From Sparassis latifolia (lineage: Eukaryota; Basidiomycota; Agaricomycetes; Polyporales; Sparassidaceae), in assembly GCA_018466975.1 (NCBI GenBank), contig JAENRS010000013.1, positions 36,001 through 100,000 on the forward strand: DNA of 64,000 bases, read 5' to 3'. Each line of letters begins with the position of its first letter. The stretch's first letter is position 1. This document shows positions 44,701-57,750 of this stretch, in pieces. A model generated the notes under the pieces. It was not told where the DNA came from and ran no database searches. It saw only the letters and a list, made by a program, of their open reading frames with translations. Both the position numbers and the translations under genes were made by a program.

Positions 44701-45519
44701 GCCTGCCACAGCTTCAATCCATGCAGTGCTGACCAGGATACAGCACCCCACTTGCGCGACGCCCAGCGAGTGTCTACAGGAAGTCCCGCCCGTGAACAAA
44801 GGCGACACCCCAGTGGCGAAGAAACCTCGCAGTCATCCAACGATGACTGTGCGACCAGGCCGAGTTGCGACAGGAGTTCCTGACGACAAGGATGGGATGG
44901 AAGTCCAATTCCAGGAGAGGATGGCGGACCTCAACACCGCCAAGGCAGAGATCACAGCTGCGCTCCAGCGAATCAACCCGCCATCCGCATTTCAAGAAAA
45001 TGCCCGGAGCATTCGCGAAGAGGTCAAGTTGGCCATGGAGGAGTTTCGCAGGCCGGTCACCATCGAGCTTCAGGAGAGCGTGAAGTTGGCAGTGGCGGAC
45101 CTCGTCGCCAAGCGACATTGCCTGCCAGAGCTCAAGGAGAAGGTCAACAGGTTGGAGCAAGGCGCGAACCAGACGGTGAGCCAAGCGGACGTCGAGAAGC
45201 TGCAGGGTGAATTGGCCGACTCCGCCATTCGATGGAGCTCCAGGCAGCACGGTCAGACAGCATGGAGAAGGAGCTCAGGTCTTCGGCGGCAGAGGCGATC
45301 GCTCAAGCAAGCAAGCTGAAGATGGAATTGGCACTCGCCAAAGAGGATTCGATGGCGGTGGCGATGTCCACTTTGGATGAAGCGAAGAAGGTGGGGAAGG
45401 AGGTGGCGATGGCGAGAGAGGAAACCTCGCTGGTGGCGAAGTCTCTGGATGCATTCCGAGAGAAGGTCGACTCCGCCATGGTCTTCACCGCCTTTCGCCC
45501 AGATAGCCACAATGTGTAG
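41747..45519 (+). pseudogene. Zn(II)2Cys6/coiled-coil protein, arm B copy
   Basis: Counterpart of 23760-27577. Starts MPLDIDPNYVLQAVRLTAIV; the cysteine cluster CVGCQEKEWPC...CLECAARGVSC (about 43330-43420) and the coiled-coil end AFRPDSHNV are present. At least a dozen one- or two-base losses (for example GCCACCGTGAAG for GCCACCGGTGAAG near 42208) and a TAA at 44308-44310 replacing a GAA-type codon split it into short frames. Confidence 0.65.
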
Positions 45520-45877
45520 TCATTAGAGTATTGATATACATGCTTTTTAACCTAGCATGGAATCTCCATGCACTTGATTCGCCACCGCCACTCCAAGTCA
45601 ACTGAATGCCTGCTGAAGTTCTTGCCAACTCCCCTCGCCATTGCCACCATCTCCATGGCTTTACCTATGTAGATCTATGGGTCACATTAAACAATGTGGA
45701 AGCCTACGAGTCTACTTTGAACTGGAGTTATATTGTCAAGGTCTGGTGCCGCCACCATGGTCTTGCAACCTGCGCCAACTTGGCCACTCTCTTTCACTTT
45801 GGTGGCTGCTTTCCCCAGACGGACCGGCTTCAGCTTGGTTTCTCCTTGTCCTTGACCTCTGGGCTCTGAGGCAGAGC

Positions 45878-48800
45878 TCATCTTCGCTGCGGGAGGCTTG
45901 TCACCATCATCCGAGTCCTCGGCCCTCGTGATTCTTCTTCCTCAGCGAGGCCACTACCAACTCGCCCCGAGTACCACGCCCACGCTCCGAGGTGGCAGAT
46001 TGTCTTTGCCAGAGCTGTCTTCGCCATCGGGCTCAGGACGTGCTGGTTGACATTTCCGCTTTGGATCAGGAAGCTTCTTCAAATCTTTAACAGCTCCTAG
46101 TGGATGCTGACTGCGGGTATTCTTGGCGGCGACTCATCCATCGCTTGACGCTGACTGCGCAGTGATCCTGTCGGGATATTACTCTGAAGGGCATCGGTGA
46201 TCGACCTTCCTGGAGCGCTTTGGCTTGACCTGATGGACGGTCTTCCGTGGCTGCCGCCTTCCTCATCTTAGGTATAAACGGAGGTGGTGGCAGTCATTCA
46301 GCACCACTGCTAGGTACGGACAAGTGTGCATCGCCCTCTTCGCCATCGCCAGAGGCCCCACCACTGGTCTCCAGGCTCGGCCCTTCGCCTCTCCACTTGG
46401 AATGATTGGTTTGTCAGCCATGGGGGCAGGCTGGTGAGCCTTGTGAACTTTGGCAGCAGTAGCAGCGCCATCATGAGTTCTTGCAGAGGCATCACCTTCC
46501 TGCTCCTCCTGGCCCCCAAGGCCATCGCCACCTTGTGGGGCACCGCATATGGCAGGCTTGCTCACTGGCTTCACCATGGCATGGGTGACGCCCTTCCACC
46601 ATGTCCAAGGTAATGATCTCACAACAGCGAAGCAGCTGCTCTACTGCGCCAAATGAGATCGCGGAGTTCACCACATAGTCGGGAAGGTTGGTCGGTTCGC
46701 CCTCCTCAATGAACTGAGATCGTGAGGTCCTCAGTGCCATACCAATCACGAGTGCAGATTGTTGTACGCCCTGTGGATGTAAGAACCAATATTTTGTCAG
46801 CCATGGTTTGTCGCCCAACCAGTTCTCGACGATGTCAAAGTTGTCCACTGCATGAAATGACGGCGAAGGTAGCGCTGGCTATACGACCATTCACTCCAGG
46901 GAATCGGATCATACCTGGCGAAACGATACACCTGGGGCTATATGACGGATGATCAATGGTGGCTATGAATCCCCACGAAAGGAGCTCACCACAGTCGCAA
47001 TCTTGACTTGCTTCAGCATATTCTGGTATCGCGTTCGACGGAAAGGGTGGCGAAACATGTCTCTCCTTTGACGAGGTGGGGCACAGTACTCCCACAGTAC
47101 TCGCCAGTGAGACGCTGGCTCGGCCTTGAAGCTCAAGCCTGAGCTCCTTTGTACTGGGCTCCAGTTCACTCGATGCTTCATCAGTCTCCTCTGTGTCAAA
47201 TCTGTGCAGTTCGCCCAGAGGAAGGTCTTGAGACCTCGCTTGCCTTCGCCTTGGCACCGCCGCTACCACTCGCTTGAGGTGCACCACCATTGTTAGCCTT
47301 ACGTCCATTGGTGGTGGCGACTGCCTTGCCCTTCGCTTTATTCGCAATCACGCCTCGCCATCCCCAAATCTTCATCGCTAGCTGTATCTTCTTCGAAGCC
47401 ATGCTGGGTATATCTAGCGAACTCCGATCAGAGTCTTGGCTGCTTCTGGCATCGCCTTCCGAGTCGTATGCATCTTTCATCTTGCGCTTACGCCACCGCC
47501 TTTGGCTCCACCAGGGGCCGCTTTGCCTTTGTCGCCTTCGATGCCGCTTTCCCGTGACCTTGCGCACAGGTTTACCCTTCTTCTTCGCCTTCCCGCCTTC
47601 TTAGGTGTGAGTGCTTCTTGACCTCATGTTCAGATCCTTCTTCTAATGCCTGTGCTGATCCGTCAAGTGGTGGAAGAGGATCATACTTGGCGGAGCAGCT
47701 TCGCCATCCTTGTCGGTACTGGGTGAATCGCATGGTCTGCTCAGGTCCATGTTCCTCTTGGCGTGCCCACCAGTGGTCGAGGAGGGCACGAACAGGAACA
47801 CTTGTCATCTTTGAGGGATCGATCCACTGGAAGTTCTCAGGTAGCATCTCCGCTGGAATAACCTCATTGATGTCGCCTATGCTGTTCAGCTTCGCCCATG
47901 GCGACTTGCAGTTCCAACACCCTTCGCCAATGCTGTAAACTGGTCAGCATCTCTCAACACCGAGTGGGAGTGTCATACCGTAGTGATGATTCATGAAGTC
48001 TCGAACTTGTACCTTCATCACCTTGAGAGGCGCTCCGCCATACCTTCGGCACCAACGGGAGCAGAGGAAAACCGCTGGCCGCCAACCGAATCTTGTTCAT
48101 GGCCCGCATGCAATCGGCAGGTGTCTTCTTCACTATCACCGTAGTCTCAGTCACACCTAAAGAATCAGGTCAGTGTGCCAGCGACAATGCAACTGAGGTC
48201 TTCTTACCGATTCGCCTTTGGCCCACTCAGAGAACACCTTTGCTAGAGGCTGGTAAGCACGCAGCCACCCAGGATAGGCCCCGAATGGAGTTCCATTGGT
48301 GATGGTGTGGTTGACCTCCACCCTTCACTCGGGGTTAGCAGATGGTGACAGTCGGACGGTCCACGCCACATCTCTACCTTCAGAATCCTCGCTCCTTCGG
48401 ATATGCTAGCATGAATGCCATGTGAATGCCCATGGTGTCCCACATAGTCTTGGCAAACTTCTTCAAATATTGCATCATTCGCTGCTCCTCAGCCTGTCTT
48501 AGGTCAGGATTTGCCTTATGCTACGTGACAGGAGGTACGCACTTCATTTTCGTCTTATCATCCAGAGTGCCATTGCGCCAACTTTCCGCCTTTTCCTCAT
48601 ACACCTTCTGCTCCTCCTTGACAGTTTTGCCCATTCGCACTCCTGCAACTCTCCACACCTTGGAGACATTGCAACCCTTTTCTGCCGCGAGTGCTCGCGC
48701 GGCCTCAGTCACCTTGTCCTCTCCAGTGCATCCCACACCTTGAAGGCATTGGGCTTGCCAGAAACATGCATACGCTTTTTCGTCGCTTTCTCCTGTGCAT

Positions 48801-49054
48801 GGCGGGCATGGTTATTGAGCCACTCTCAGATTTTCTGTGGTGAGAGTTAGTGGGGACCTCACAGACATGAAACACTGCTCACAGTTTCCACAATGATGTC
48901 ATCATAATTTGACGTGTCGACAAACTGTGTCTTCAGCTTCTGGCGCAAGCTCTGAACCAGAGTCTTGCGCCCTTGGCATCTGCCGTGTCATAAGACCGCA
49001 GCTTCTCAGAGAGTATGGGCTGATGCTCCGTCAAAATTACAAATCTCGCCGCAT
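45878..49054 (-). pseudogene. HMG-box-like protein, arm B copy
   Basis: Counterpart of 20177-23399. The HMG-like exon (48736-48521) is recognisable, with the start of the box altered by one-base losses, and so are the VTETTV and VNSAISF regions. One-base losses throughout break the frame. The two TGA codons noted in arm A are also here, so they predate the split of the two copies. Confidence 0.6.
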
Positions 49055-49725
49055 GCTTTCTCGATGTCGAGGATGAGATTTTTGTGTTGGGGCAGTGAAG
49101 GGGTCAATAGTTCAATGGGCAGCGCCTGTCCATTTCCTCGCCGCCGCCCACAACTCAACATGCACGTGCTGATGGCCCATTTGGGCTTACACCAATTACC
49201 CTCCTCGCCATGGTGTGTGGTGACTGCTGAAGCATTGTATGTGTATTTTTCGCAGTGGCGGAGGTGGTAGTAGGTATGCACTAGCATTCATGCCTGGTGA
49301 AAGGCAATGTTGAATGCCGCTTCTATGGCAGAGCACACCATGCCAACTTCATCTTGCGAATGCTGGGCGGAGGCAATCTGACGATCATCTGCATGCCAAT
49401 CTGTGGGATAAAGGGCTTCCTCGGAGTTAGGCTTGGCCAATTAGATGGCAGTGACGAAGGACCCAGACATGGCGGACCACCCGGCCCGTGATTCGGCATG
49501 GCGGCATCATGTCCGGCTCGGCGACATGATGAACATGTGAGATGTGCAAGGGATGTGCTTGCAAGCAATATGCAGGCAGATGAATGCATACTGTTCTTTG
49601 CCATTCTGGCCCTCCTACATTCTCCCCTGCATCTGCAAGCCAACCGCCTGAGCCCGCCATACACCTGTGCTGCCTTCAACCGATGCATGCTGTAATCGCC
49701 CCATTGATTGGCAGACAGTATCAAG

Positions 49726-51156
49726 ATGAGCAATCTGTCACCCATGCCACTGACCGATCAGATAGCAGGAGTCTTGGAGCTCATGTTTCGCCGAAAGCTC
49801 CATCTGGCCACTCATGCAGCCCATTCTGCGCCATCTATAGAAGTGCCTCCGCCCATGCCATCCGCCTCCTATTGGAGTGCAATGGCATTGCAGATGCTCT
49901 TGTGAAGGCCATCCGTAATCCTGGTAGTCATTAGTCTTGCCGCAGGTCTGATCACACTGATCACGCCATTGTAATAGTAAGGCTGCAGTGGACATTGATA
50001 GATATTGCGACAGCCTTTCGATTCAGCCCACGGGCAGAATGAAGTCCTCGAGGCAGAACTGGAATGGAAGTGGCCTCCTCCATTTGGTGAGAGCGAACAC
50101 GATAGACCAGCCCGCCACCCTCGTGGACATGCACGGACGCATCTTGGCTTGGATACTTCCAAGAGTGTTGATACCAGACCGCCAGGTGAGTGGCTTGCCC
50201 AGCCTTGCACTGTGATCTGACAAATTTGTCAGACGAAGACGCTCCAAGCGACCAGGGCCCTACACCCAGTAATAGCAGCCAGTAAGCCTTCCAGCACCAC
50301 CGCCAGTTGGCGACACAACCTGTTGTACTTCTTGCCTCCTGAGGAGTGTGCCCATTCCCAGCAGGCTCCTTGTGTCTCTCGCCAGGTTGGTTCCAACAAG
50401 TAAGAGAGGTGGGTCTCTCGCCACGCCATTTGCCTTGCGCCTGGACAGCCTTTGCAGCATATGGAGTCTGGGAGGCTGGAGACCTCCGCCAGCCTGAAGC
50501 TTGAGGGCAGAAGAAGTTGGCTGCGTGATATTCATGACTTCTCCGCATTGCTGGGTGCCATCCTGGCCATCGCTCACCCAACACTATATGCTGCAGGACG
50601 CCAGTGCTTGGGTTTGATCCAGCAAGACCCAGAATTGCGAGAGATGGCGCTGAACTGGTCGTCGCCATTCAATGCGCTCCAGGTGATCGCCAACCGGGAA
50701 ACTCCTTTCCACCGAGATAGCAAGACAAGATACACGTTCTACGACCTGTTGGCGACGTTGGGCAACTACACTTGCGCGTGGTTGAACTTCCCCGCCATGC
50801 GTGTCACCATCGATTATAGTCCTGGAACCATCATAGCCTTCTGTGGAAAGGTGATTCGTCATGGCGTCACTCGAGCAGATGGCGAAAGGCTCATCTATGC
50901 ATACTTCATACGAGAGGGTGTCCAGAACAGGCTAGGCATTCCGGTGCCCCACTGGATGCAAGCTTCATATTACGCCTCACACATTGGCATGTGCACAGTT
51001 CATCACCGAGTCTGCATTCCTAACTCAGAACAGGTCCTAACTGGCTCGCTTATTAGAGGGACATCATGCCAAAGACTGATGGAGACGAGAACACTATGCA
51101 GAGGATGGAGACTGTCGATGGCAGCTTCGTTGGCAGGACAAAGTTGGCGGAGGTGA
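49726..51156 (+). pseudogene. TET/JBP-family dioxygenase, arm B copy (damaged 5' exons)
   Basis: The catalytic exons are intact: HxD at 50710-50718 (HRD), distal histidine in KVIRHGV and arginine in GERLIYAYF. Upstream exons have one-base losses relative to arm A (CCGCCTCC for CCGCCCTCC near 49864; CACGGGCAG for CACGGGGCAG near 50032) and a changed stretch near 50095-50105. As written, the first exons are out of frame. If these are sequence errors, the gene would be a second working copy. Confidence 0.85.
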
Positions 51157-51480
51157 TGGCGAAATGTATGGAGTCACGAATTTCCAAATCCTAGCTGAAG
51201 GTTGGCGAGCGCGCGGTACAAGTGCGCGTTTCACATCTCGACAGTGTTCAGCTCAAGGTGTAGTTATCACTGATGGCAGCGTATGGTTGGCGGACCTCGA
51301 AGTTGGCGGAGGTGGTGGCGAAATGTATTCAGTTGAGAAGTTGTGAGTGCTAGTGGGGCAGATGGCGGCAGTGTTGGCGAGCACGCGGTGCAAGTGCACG
51401 TTTCCCTTTTGAACATTATGCTACTCCGAGTCAAGGCAAAGTTAGCACTGAGGGCGACATACGATTGGCAGACCTCTCGC
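51110..51480. repeat. ~160-171-bp tandem repeat between TET/JBP and KDZ genes (arm B)
   Basis: Inverted counterpart of 17747-18110, with GTTGGCGAGCGCGCGG and GGTG(A/G)TGGCGAAATGTAT recurring. Confidence 0.6.
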
Positions 51481-51685
51481 CAACATGGCATCCTTATCTG
51501 CATAACGCTGATATGGTGCCTAAAGAGACCACGAGGTGATAAGGCCCAGGCATTGCAGCCATTCTTAACCACCTTGATGAGTAGTCTGGTGGGCAGCAAG
51601 GCCGTGTGTGATTTGCATGTGTTGTGCGATAGGGACACAATGCTCATCGATTGGCTTGGAATACAACTCCCCACTGACCTGAACC

Positions 51686-54600
51686 ATGAGCAGATGCAAC
51701 AAAAGCAAGCTCGTTGTAGACCTGGATGACGAGGTTGAGTTTGTGACCAAGGTAGCTAAGCAGACCACTAGGGGAGTACGCTATGTGGACGTACCTTTGC
51801 CCATGCCCATGGGTTCAAATGTGCCATCGCCTTCCAAAAGTCCATCGAAGGCTCCAGCTTCAGGCTCCTTGTTTAACTTGGATGATGGCGATGTCCTGGG
51901 CAACATAGGTGTGCCGATTCAGCCGGATCCGGTGGCTCGGAAGACAAAGGTGGGCACTCCCGCCATGACCATCTGACGGTCTGACCATGCGCGATAGACC
52001 CAGAATGACTTCATGAGGGACTGGATACCCCACCGTGATGACTATCTTCATGCCATTGTCGAGATGGAAGCCCCGCCTGAGCCCAGAAACTGTGCGGAAT
52101 GCAAGGTTGGCGAGGGACGGTGGCGATGCCTGGACTGTATGGGCAGACCGCTCACCTGTACCGACTGCTGTCGTAACGGCCATCAGCGTGCTCCTTTCCA
52201 TCGGATAGAGCATTGGCAGGGTCAGTATTTTGAGCCGGCATCACTGTATCGGGTTGGCGTCTGCATCCATTTGGGGCATGGTGGAGATCCCTGCCCTCTG
52301 GGCGCCTTCACAGCACATAACAACCCTGCGCCGGTGGTGGCCCCGGGGTCCAATTTCTGGAATGCCTCCAATGAAGACTTAAATGCACATGATGGTGAGG
52401 TCTCAGATGATGGCGAGGTCCCATTCAACTTTGCACCTCTGGCAGGCACCCTTGATGGTGAAGCAAGGCAAACCGACGATGCTCCCGATCCCACTTGGGA
52501 GGAAGATGTGCCACCGGTGCTCTCCCGGCCACCTCGCCGTGATAGTTACAGGAATCGGATCATAGTCATTGTCGACATCTCTGGCATTCACCATATCGGC
52601 GTTGACTGGTGCCAGTGTGAGATGGCAGTGGAGCGTGACATGCAGCTTCTTCAAATGGGACTTTACCCTGGTACCGTCAAGGATCCCCATACCGCTTCAC
52701 ATTCGCCGCCCTGACGATTTCTTCTGGAGAACAAAGAGTGCAAGACGGCGACATTGAACTACTACAGCAAGCTCAAACGGGTCACGAGCAATGCCTTCCC
52801 TGGCACCATTCCCGTAAGTGTTCACATGCATTCCCATGGCCCAACCGTTCATGCCAGTTCCTCGCCAGGACCGTTATCGTGAGCTGATGCGGGTGTCCCG
52901 CCAATGGCGCCAACTTAAATATCGCAAGTGGCACGGCTTCTCACACGATGCCCTCCGTCCTGTGGAGAAGGGTGGCCTCGCCATCTTTTGTCCCGCCTGT
53001 CTCCAGCCTGGGCTCAACCTGCCTTTCGATTGGCAAGCGGATCCAGTGCAGTGGAAGTTCAAATGCGGCTTTGTCATGGATGGCAATTTCAGTGCAGAGC
53101 ACATGAAGATGAAGCACCCCGAGGAGGACGTCGCCCTCAGTGACGGCCAGGCATTCATGGTCGGCCAAGAGGATTACAAGGCTCATCTGGTGGTGGCCAT
53201 GGAGTCGCATCAGGTGCATGTCTGGCTGCACGTTCTTCTTCCGCCCTTGACTCCTAAGCCCACCAGCGCTCCACTTGTCATGAGCACCGCGCTGTCAATC
53301 AGGCCAATGTGGATCGCGCCAACCTCGACGCCACAGGAATCAGGGCCACTGCTTGCGCCAGACATGGTTTCTTCGTCCCTCATACTGTCGTCGATTTCCA
53401 GAAGGGAGAAAGGTTCGCATATGTCTCTTGTCATGATTCATTCTCACCGACGCACCCTCTGCAGACAAATGAATATGGATTACTCTCTCAGCAATGCGCT
53501 CCTGACCCTCACCGGTATCACCCTCGTCCTCGTCATGTACGACATCATGTGCCAGTATAGCGTCTATGTCCGCAAACATTTCTGCCACAGCGCCTATCTG
53601 AGGATGCCCTTCGAGCTCAAGGTAGACCAAGGCATCAGCTTGTTTCATGTGCACGGACACTAAGATTGCTGCTTCCAACGGTTCTCACCCAACTTTATAG
53701 TTGGCGCTGGTATGGTCGATGGCGAGGTCATCGAGACCCTGTGGGCGCCGACAAATGAGGTCTCAGGCAGTACCAGGGGCATGACCCGAGCTCACTGCCA
53801 AGAAGTCCTTGACGATCACATGAATGACTCCAACTGGAAGAAGACGACTCGCATGGGTGAGCCTGGTTCCTCCTTCCCTATTTGCCACCTGGCTTATGCT
53901 GCCTATAGTGCCAACCTTGATGACAAAGTGGAAACGCGTGCTCCTGGGCTTCCCACGAAGCAAGGAGTCCTTTGAAGCTTTATCTGCATCCACAGATGAG
54001 GAGGTCCTTGAGGCATGGCAGAAGGAGTACGACGACGCTATGGAGGCTCGCCAAAATGATCCGAAGATCATGGACACCTTCGATGTCCAGCTCATGAAGG
54101 GTGAGTATCCTTCTATCATCGTGTGGCATGTAGTTGACGTGAATGCAAGCCCCGGGTAAAGACCTCACCCAACTCAGACTGGTGGGCGAGGAGTCCGCCA
54201 AGGGCTTGGAGAAGGGCACCACCGGATGGTTGTCGACTGGCCTCAAAATTCAAGAAGCACAGTGAGTTTGCCTCGTCTTTACAAAAATAGAGCTCTGACG
54301 GCCTTCAGACTTAAGCTTGCGAATGATATCCGCAAGGCGGGTCAAAATCCGAGCGTGGCGGAGGACCTCAAGACTCTCGAGCGCCGTCAGCGCCTCGAAG
54401 TCAGCAGTCTCACATTCCAATGTCGCTCTGAGAAGTTCATGGGAAGGTTGGAGGACGTTCCCGCCATGGAAGATCGTAACGATGGTGCGCTCTGGGATTC
54501 CTTGGATGAGAATCCTTTTCAAATACACCCGGAGGACGCTGAGTATGGCGAGGATGCGATTCCTCCTGAGCGAGCTTCCTTGAATTTACCTTCGCAGATC

Positions 54601-55374
54601 GGATTCATGGCCGCCGTCGCCAACGGGCTCCAGACCCTGGTGGCCCAAGAGTTGGAGTTGCGCAAAGGCCTGATGAATGACATCCTCCACGAGCTTCACA
54701 TGGCGCTTGGACTGAAGTCTTACCTCTACCGCAAGAGGGTTCGTCCCGCCAACAGCGTCGGAACCATGACCCGTGCACAGGCGGAGGTTCATGCTGCTGA
54801 TCAGACCGTCTTGGCCTGCGCCAGGCTCTATTCTGCCAACCGACGCGCCATTATGCACTTGGGCGCCACCGATGAAGACTTGGCCCTCTATCGCCCTTTG
54901 GATAAGAAGGACCTGCACGTGAAGACTGCCGTCATCGAGGCTAGCACCTCCAGGCTCAGGAACGTCAACCTGGCTTGGTTCTGGACCATGGATGTCGCTG
55001 GAGATCGAGGTTCATCAGAATGGATGGACGAGTGTTCGTAATTGTCTGATTGATCTCTAGGCCTCCTGCTAATTTACCCTTTAGTCTATAGAGTGAATTG
55101 GCTGCGTGCCAGAGCTCGATATGAGAGATGGAGGGAGGAGCGTGTCTTGGTCCACTCGGAAATGGCCTGGACCATAGCCACCTTCAAGCGGAATGCGGAA
55201 CGATGGACTCACTGGCTCGAGATGATGAATCCTTCCTGGTGGGGTCATGTTTGCTATGCTGCCAGGCAAGTGAGTATGTGGCGGACCTTCGCCAGCCACG
55301 CCACTGACGCCTTCAGCCACATCCTCGCCCTGGACATTGAGGACGAAAGGGCGGGCGATGAAAATGTGCTTTGA
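51686..55374 (+). pseudogene. CxC2-type KDZ transposase, arm B copy (one nonsense codon, small losses)
   Basis: Same architecture as the arm A copy. Here the region after the cysteine cluster (EVPFNFAPLAGTLDGEARQT, DSYRNRIIVIVDISGIHHIG) is in frame, so arm B shows the order arm A has lost. Catalytic-region acidic residues: D in FVMDGNFS (53079-53081), D in LVMYDIMC (53541-53543) and E in GEVIETLW (53733-53735). CAA in arm A is TAA here at 53661-53663, between HGH and DCC, a nonsense change inside the core. One-base losses near 52695-52720 break the frame between DPHTA and LLENKEC. The C-terminal exon ends GDENVL at 55374. About eight introns. Confidence 0.9.
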
Positions 55375-55587
55375 GTCAGGGTTCACTGGGGTGTACGCAT
55401 ATTCATGTTTGCTATATCGATGTAGTGATCCTCATGTATGTAATTCCTACTCACCAATATCACATTTGGTGAAGTGTCCTCCATCCTCGCCTGAGGGCTT
55501 CATCTCGGCATGTGCTCTCCAATCGCATGACATCAGACATCAGATAAGGTCGATCAGATATCAACCTCGGATCATCCACTCACCGTC

Positions 55588-56308
55588 ATGTCTGCCCAGT
55601 CTTCAACATCAGATGCGCGCCCCTGCCTGTTCTCCAGAGGGAGGTTGCAGTTGGAAGTCTACACTTGGAGGATCCAAGAAGCTGTTCTGGCACTGGAGCC
55701 TGACCCAGATCACTTCACCAAGGTCCGTTGGGAGGAAGGCTTGCGCCGGGAGATGGTACGCCTTTCTTGCTGATATCGCCTGACCCTGCTGAGTCCTGTG
55801 CAGTTCGCCGTCAGGGGTATCTGTGGCGACCTCGCGTTGGCGGGTCATGCTGACCATATTGACCATGGCGGAGTTATCGCCAGTGTCCTCACCGTCTGCA
55901 CTTTCAATCGCGAAGTTCTGCGCCCCATCAGCATTGACGTCAAGGCGATTCCACACCCCACCACCCTCATTCCTCGTCCTAAGAACCTACTCGAGGATTC
56001 ACCCGACTACTGGTGGAAATGGGATCATCAGGTTGGGCCGGCGGGGAGCCCTATGGAGGCCTGGTGGTACAAACTTGGTGATCCCTGGGTGAGTGGTACG
56101 TTCCAGCACCTTACAGTCTTGCTGAACCTCGAGAACGTAGGAGAAGGTGTACACCGTCTCCGAGTCTACACTGGTGCAGCTTGAACAGCTGCATGTTCGC
56201 GTTGCGAACCTCACTAGTTGGTTGCACGAGAGGACAGATCAGAACCTGGATGTGGTGCTGAAAGAGCTGCAGGAGGCGACGCGGCAGCTGCGTGAGTTAG
56301 GAATGTAA
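55588..56308 (+). CDS. Small three-exon protein of the KDZ element (arm B)
   Basis: Counterpart of 13057-13774 with the same MSAQSSTSDARPCLFSRGRL start, tryptophan-rich centre and helical tail, stop at 56306-56308. Exon 2 differs from arm A by small indels around 55825-55925, so one of the two copies is out of frame there. Confidence 0.5.
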
Positions 56309-56961
56309 TCGCCTAATGCCAGGTGTCCGTTCGTGCTGTAGTGTGTCGAATATAAGGTTGTCATGTCTTTGAACCTGGGCAATGTACCTGATGTGGTAAG
56401 GCGAAACATAGTAGCCACATACTCTCCTCAGGAGGGCACATCCCCAATGGTATCTGATGCATGGCTCGAAAGCCAATGCCACATGGGAGAGTTTGGCGAA
56501 GTCATTCTGGACTGCATGTTCAGATGGCGAGTGATATCCACCACAGTTCGCCAACCCTACTCACGGTGGAAAGGACCGCCATTCGTCTCCACATACTCTA
56601 CCCAGAAGGGCACATCCCAAATTGTATCTGATGCATGTCTCGAAACGCCGATGCCAATTGGGAGAGTTTGGCGAAGTCATTCTGAACTCCATGTTCAGAT
56701 GGCGAAGGATATTCGCCACAGTTCGCCAACCCTTCCCACAGTGGGAGAGAGTGTGATACTGCAAGGAGAGCTGATAGTGAGCTAACCAGAATTGGAGGGA
56801 ATGATGGGTGGATTATGTGAAAATTATTGGCCGGCGGTAGCTCCATCATTGCCCTGTTAGGTGGTGGATCAATCACTGAAAAATATGCCTATGGCGGTGG
56901 ACTGATCGCTGAGAACTACACCTATGGCGGTGGGCTGATAGGTCTGAGCAAGAGGTGCCAC
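56309..56961. repeat. Non-coding stretch with ~174-bp tandem duplication (arm B)
   Basis: Inverted counterpart of 12411-13056. It begins after the stop of the small gene, contains two copies of the unit with AGTTTGGCGAAGTCATTCTG and no convincing gene. Confidence 0.65.
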
Positions 56962-57360
56962 ATGAGCAACGACTCGGCGTCAGAGCCCCCTTCTTCTGTG
57001 GTGTCCTTCAGCTCGTACGCTGATTCGCACACGTCCGCATCCTCGTCTACTTCATGCTCTTCAGTTGACTTCGGGTACAATCTGTTCACTTCGTATGGTC
57101 TACTTCTTGGCTCGGGCAACCAGGCGTGGCATCCGCCCATGCTTCCCCCCGACCAATCTCCACATTTCATACATCCGCCCATGCTTCCCCCCGACCAATC
57201 TCCACATTTCATACATCCGCCCATGCTTCCCCTCGACCAATCTCCATGTTTCATACATCCACCTATGCTACTCCCTGACGAATCATCCGGTATGTTCCTT
57301 CGCCCACTCATGCTTCACCAAGACAACACGGACATGATACGAGCCCAGTTGACAACCTAG
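56962..57360 (+). CDS. Small ORF with 14-residue tandem repeats (arm B)
   Basis: 133 codons from MSNDSASEPPSSVVSFSSYA; a serine-rich head, then two identical HPPMLPPDQSPHFI units, HPPMLPLDQSPCFI, a diverged HPPMLLPDESS unit and a terminal MLHQDN unit. It has one more perfect unit than arm A and keeps the frame. Function unknown; an open minisatellite is an alternative. Confidence 0.42.
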   Translation: MSNDSASEPPSSVVSFSSYADSHTSASSSTSCSSVDFGYNLFTSYGLLLGSGNQAWHPPMLPPDQSPHFIHPPMLPPDQSPHFIHPPMLPLDQSPCFIHPPMLLPDESSGMFLRPLMLHQDNTDMIRAQLTT

Positions 57361-57399
57361 GGCAAGGCAAATAACTCAGCTATGCCCGGGCTAGTCAGA

Positions 57400-57750
57400 T
57401 ATTTCAGGCGACCCATGCCTATGGGCTCAGAAATATACCTATGGCGGTGGGCCAATGGCTGTATAATAGCCCCATGGTGGTGGGTCGATCGCTCAGAACA
57501 CTACCTATGGCGGTGGGCCGATGGCTGTATAATAGCCCCGTGGCAGTGGGCCGATCACTCAAAAATACACCTATGGCGGTGGGCCCATCGCTCAGAACTA
57601 TCACCGCGGCGGTGGGCCCATGCCTGTATAATAGTAGCATCATGGTGGTGGGCCGATCACTCAGAAATACTCCTATGGCAGTGGGCCCATCGCTCCAGCA
57701 TTCCCTTCATCGCCATGAGCCGATCGCTGACAGCTCCTTACACAGACCGA
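57400..57750. repeat. Outer subterminal array of arm B
   Basis: At least seven copies of CCTATGGCGGTGGGCC-type units separated by GATCGCTCAGAA or GTATAATAG linkers, ending with ACACAGACCGATGGGCCGAC at the TIR. Confidence 0.82.
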
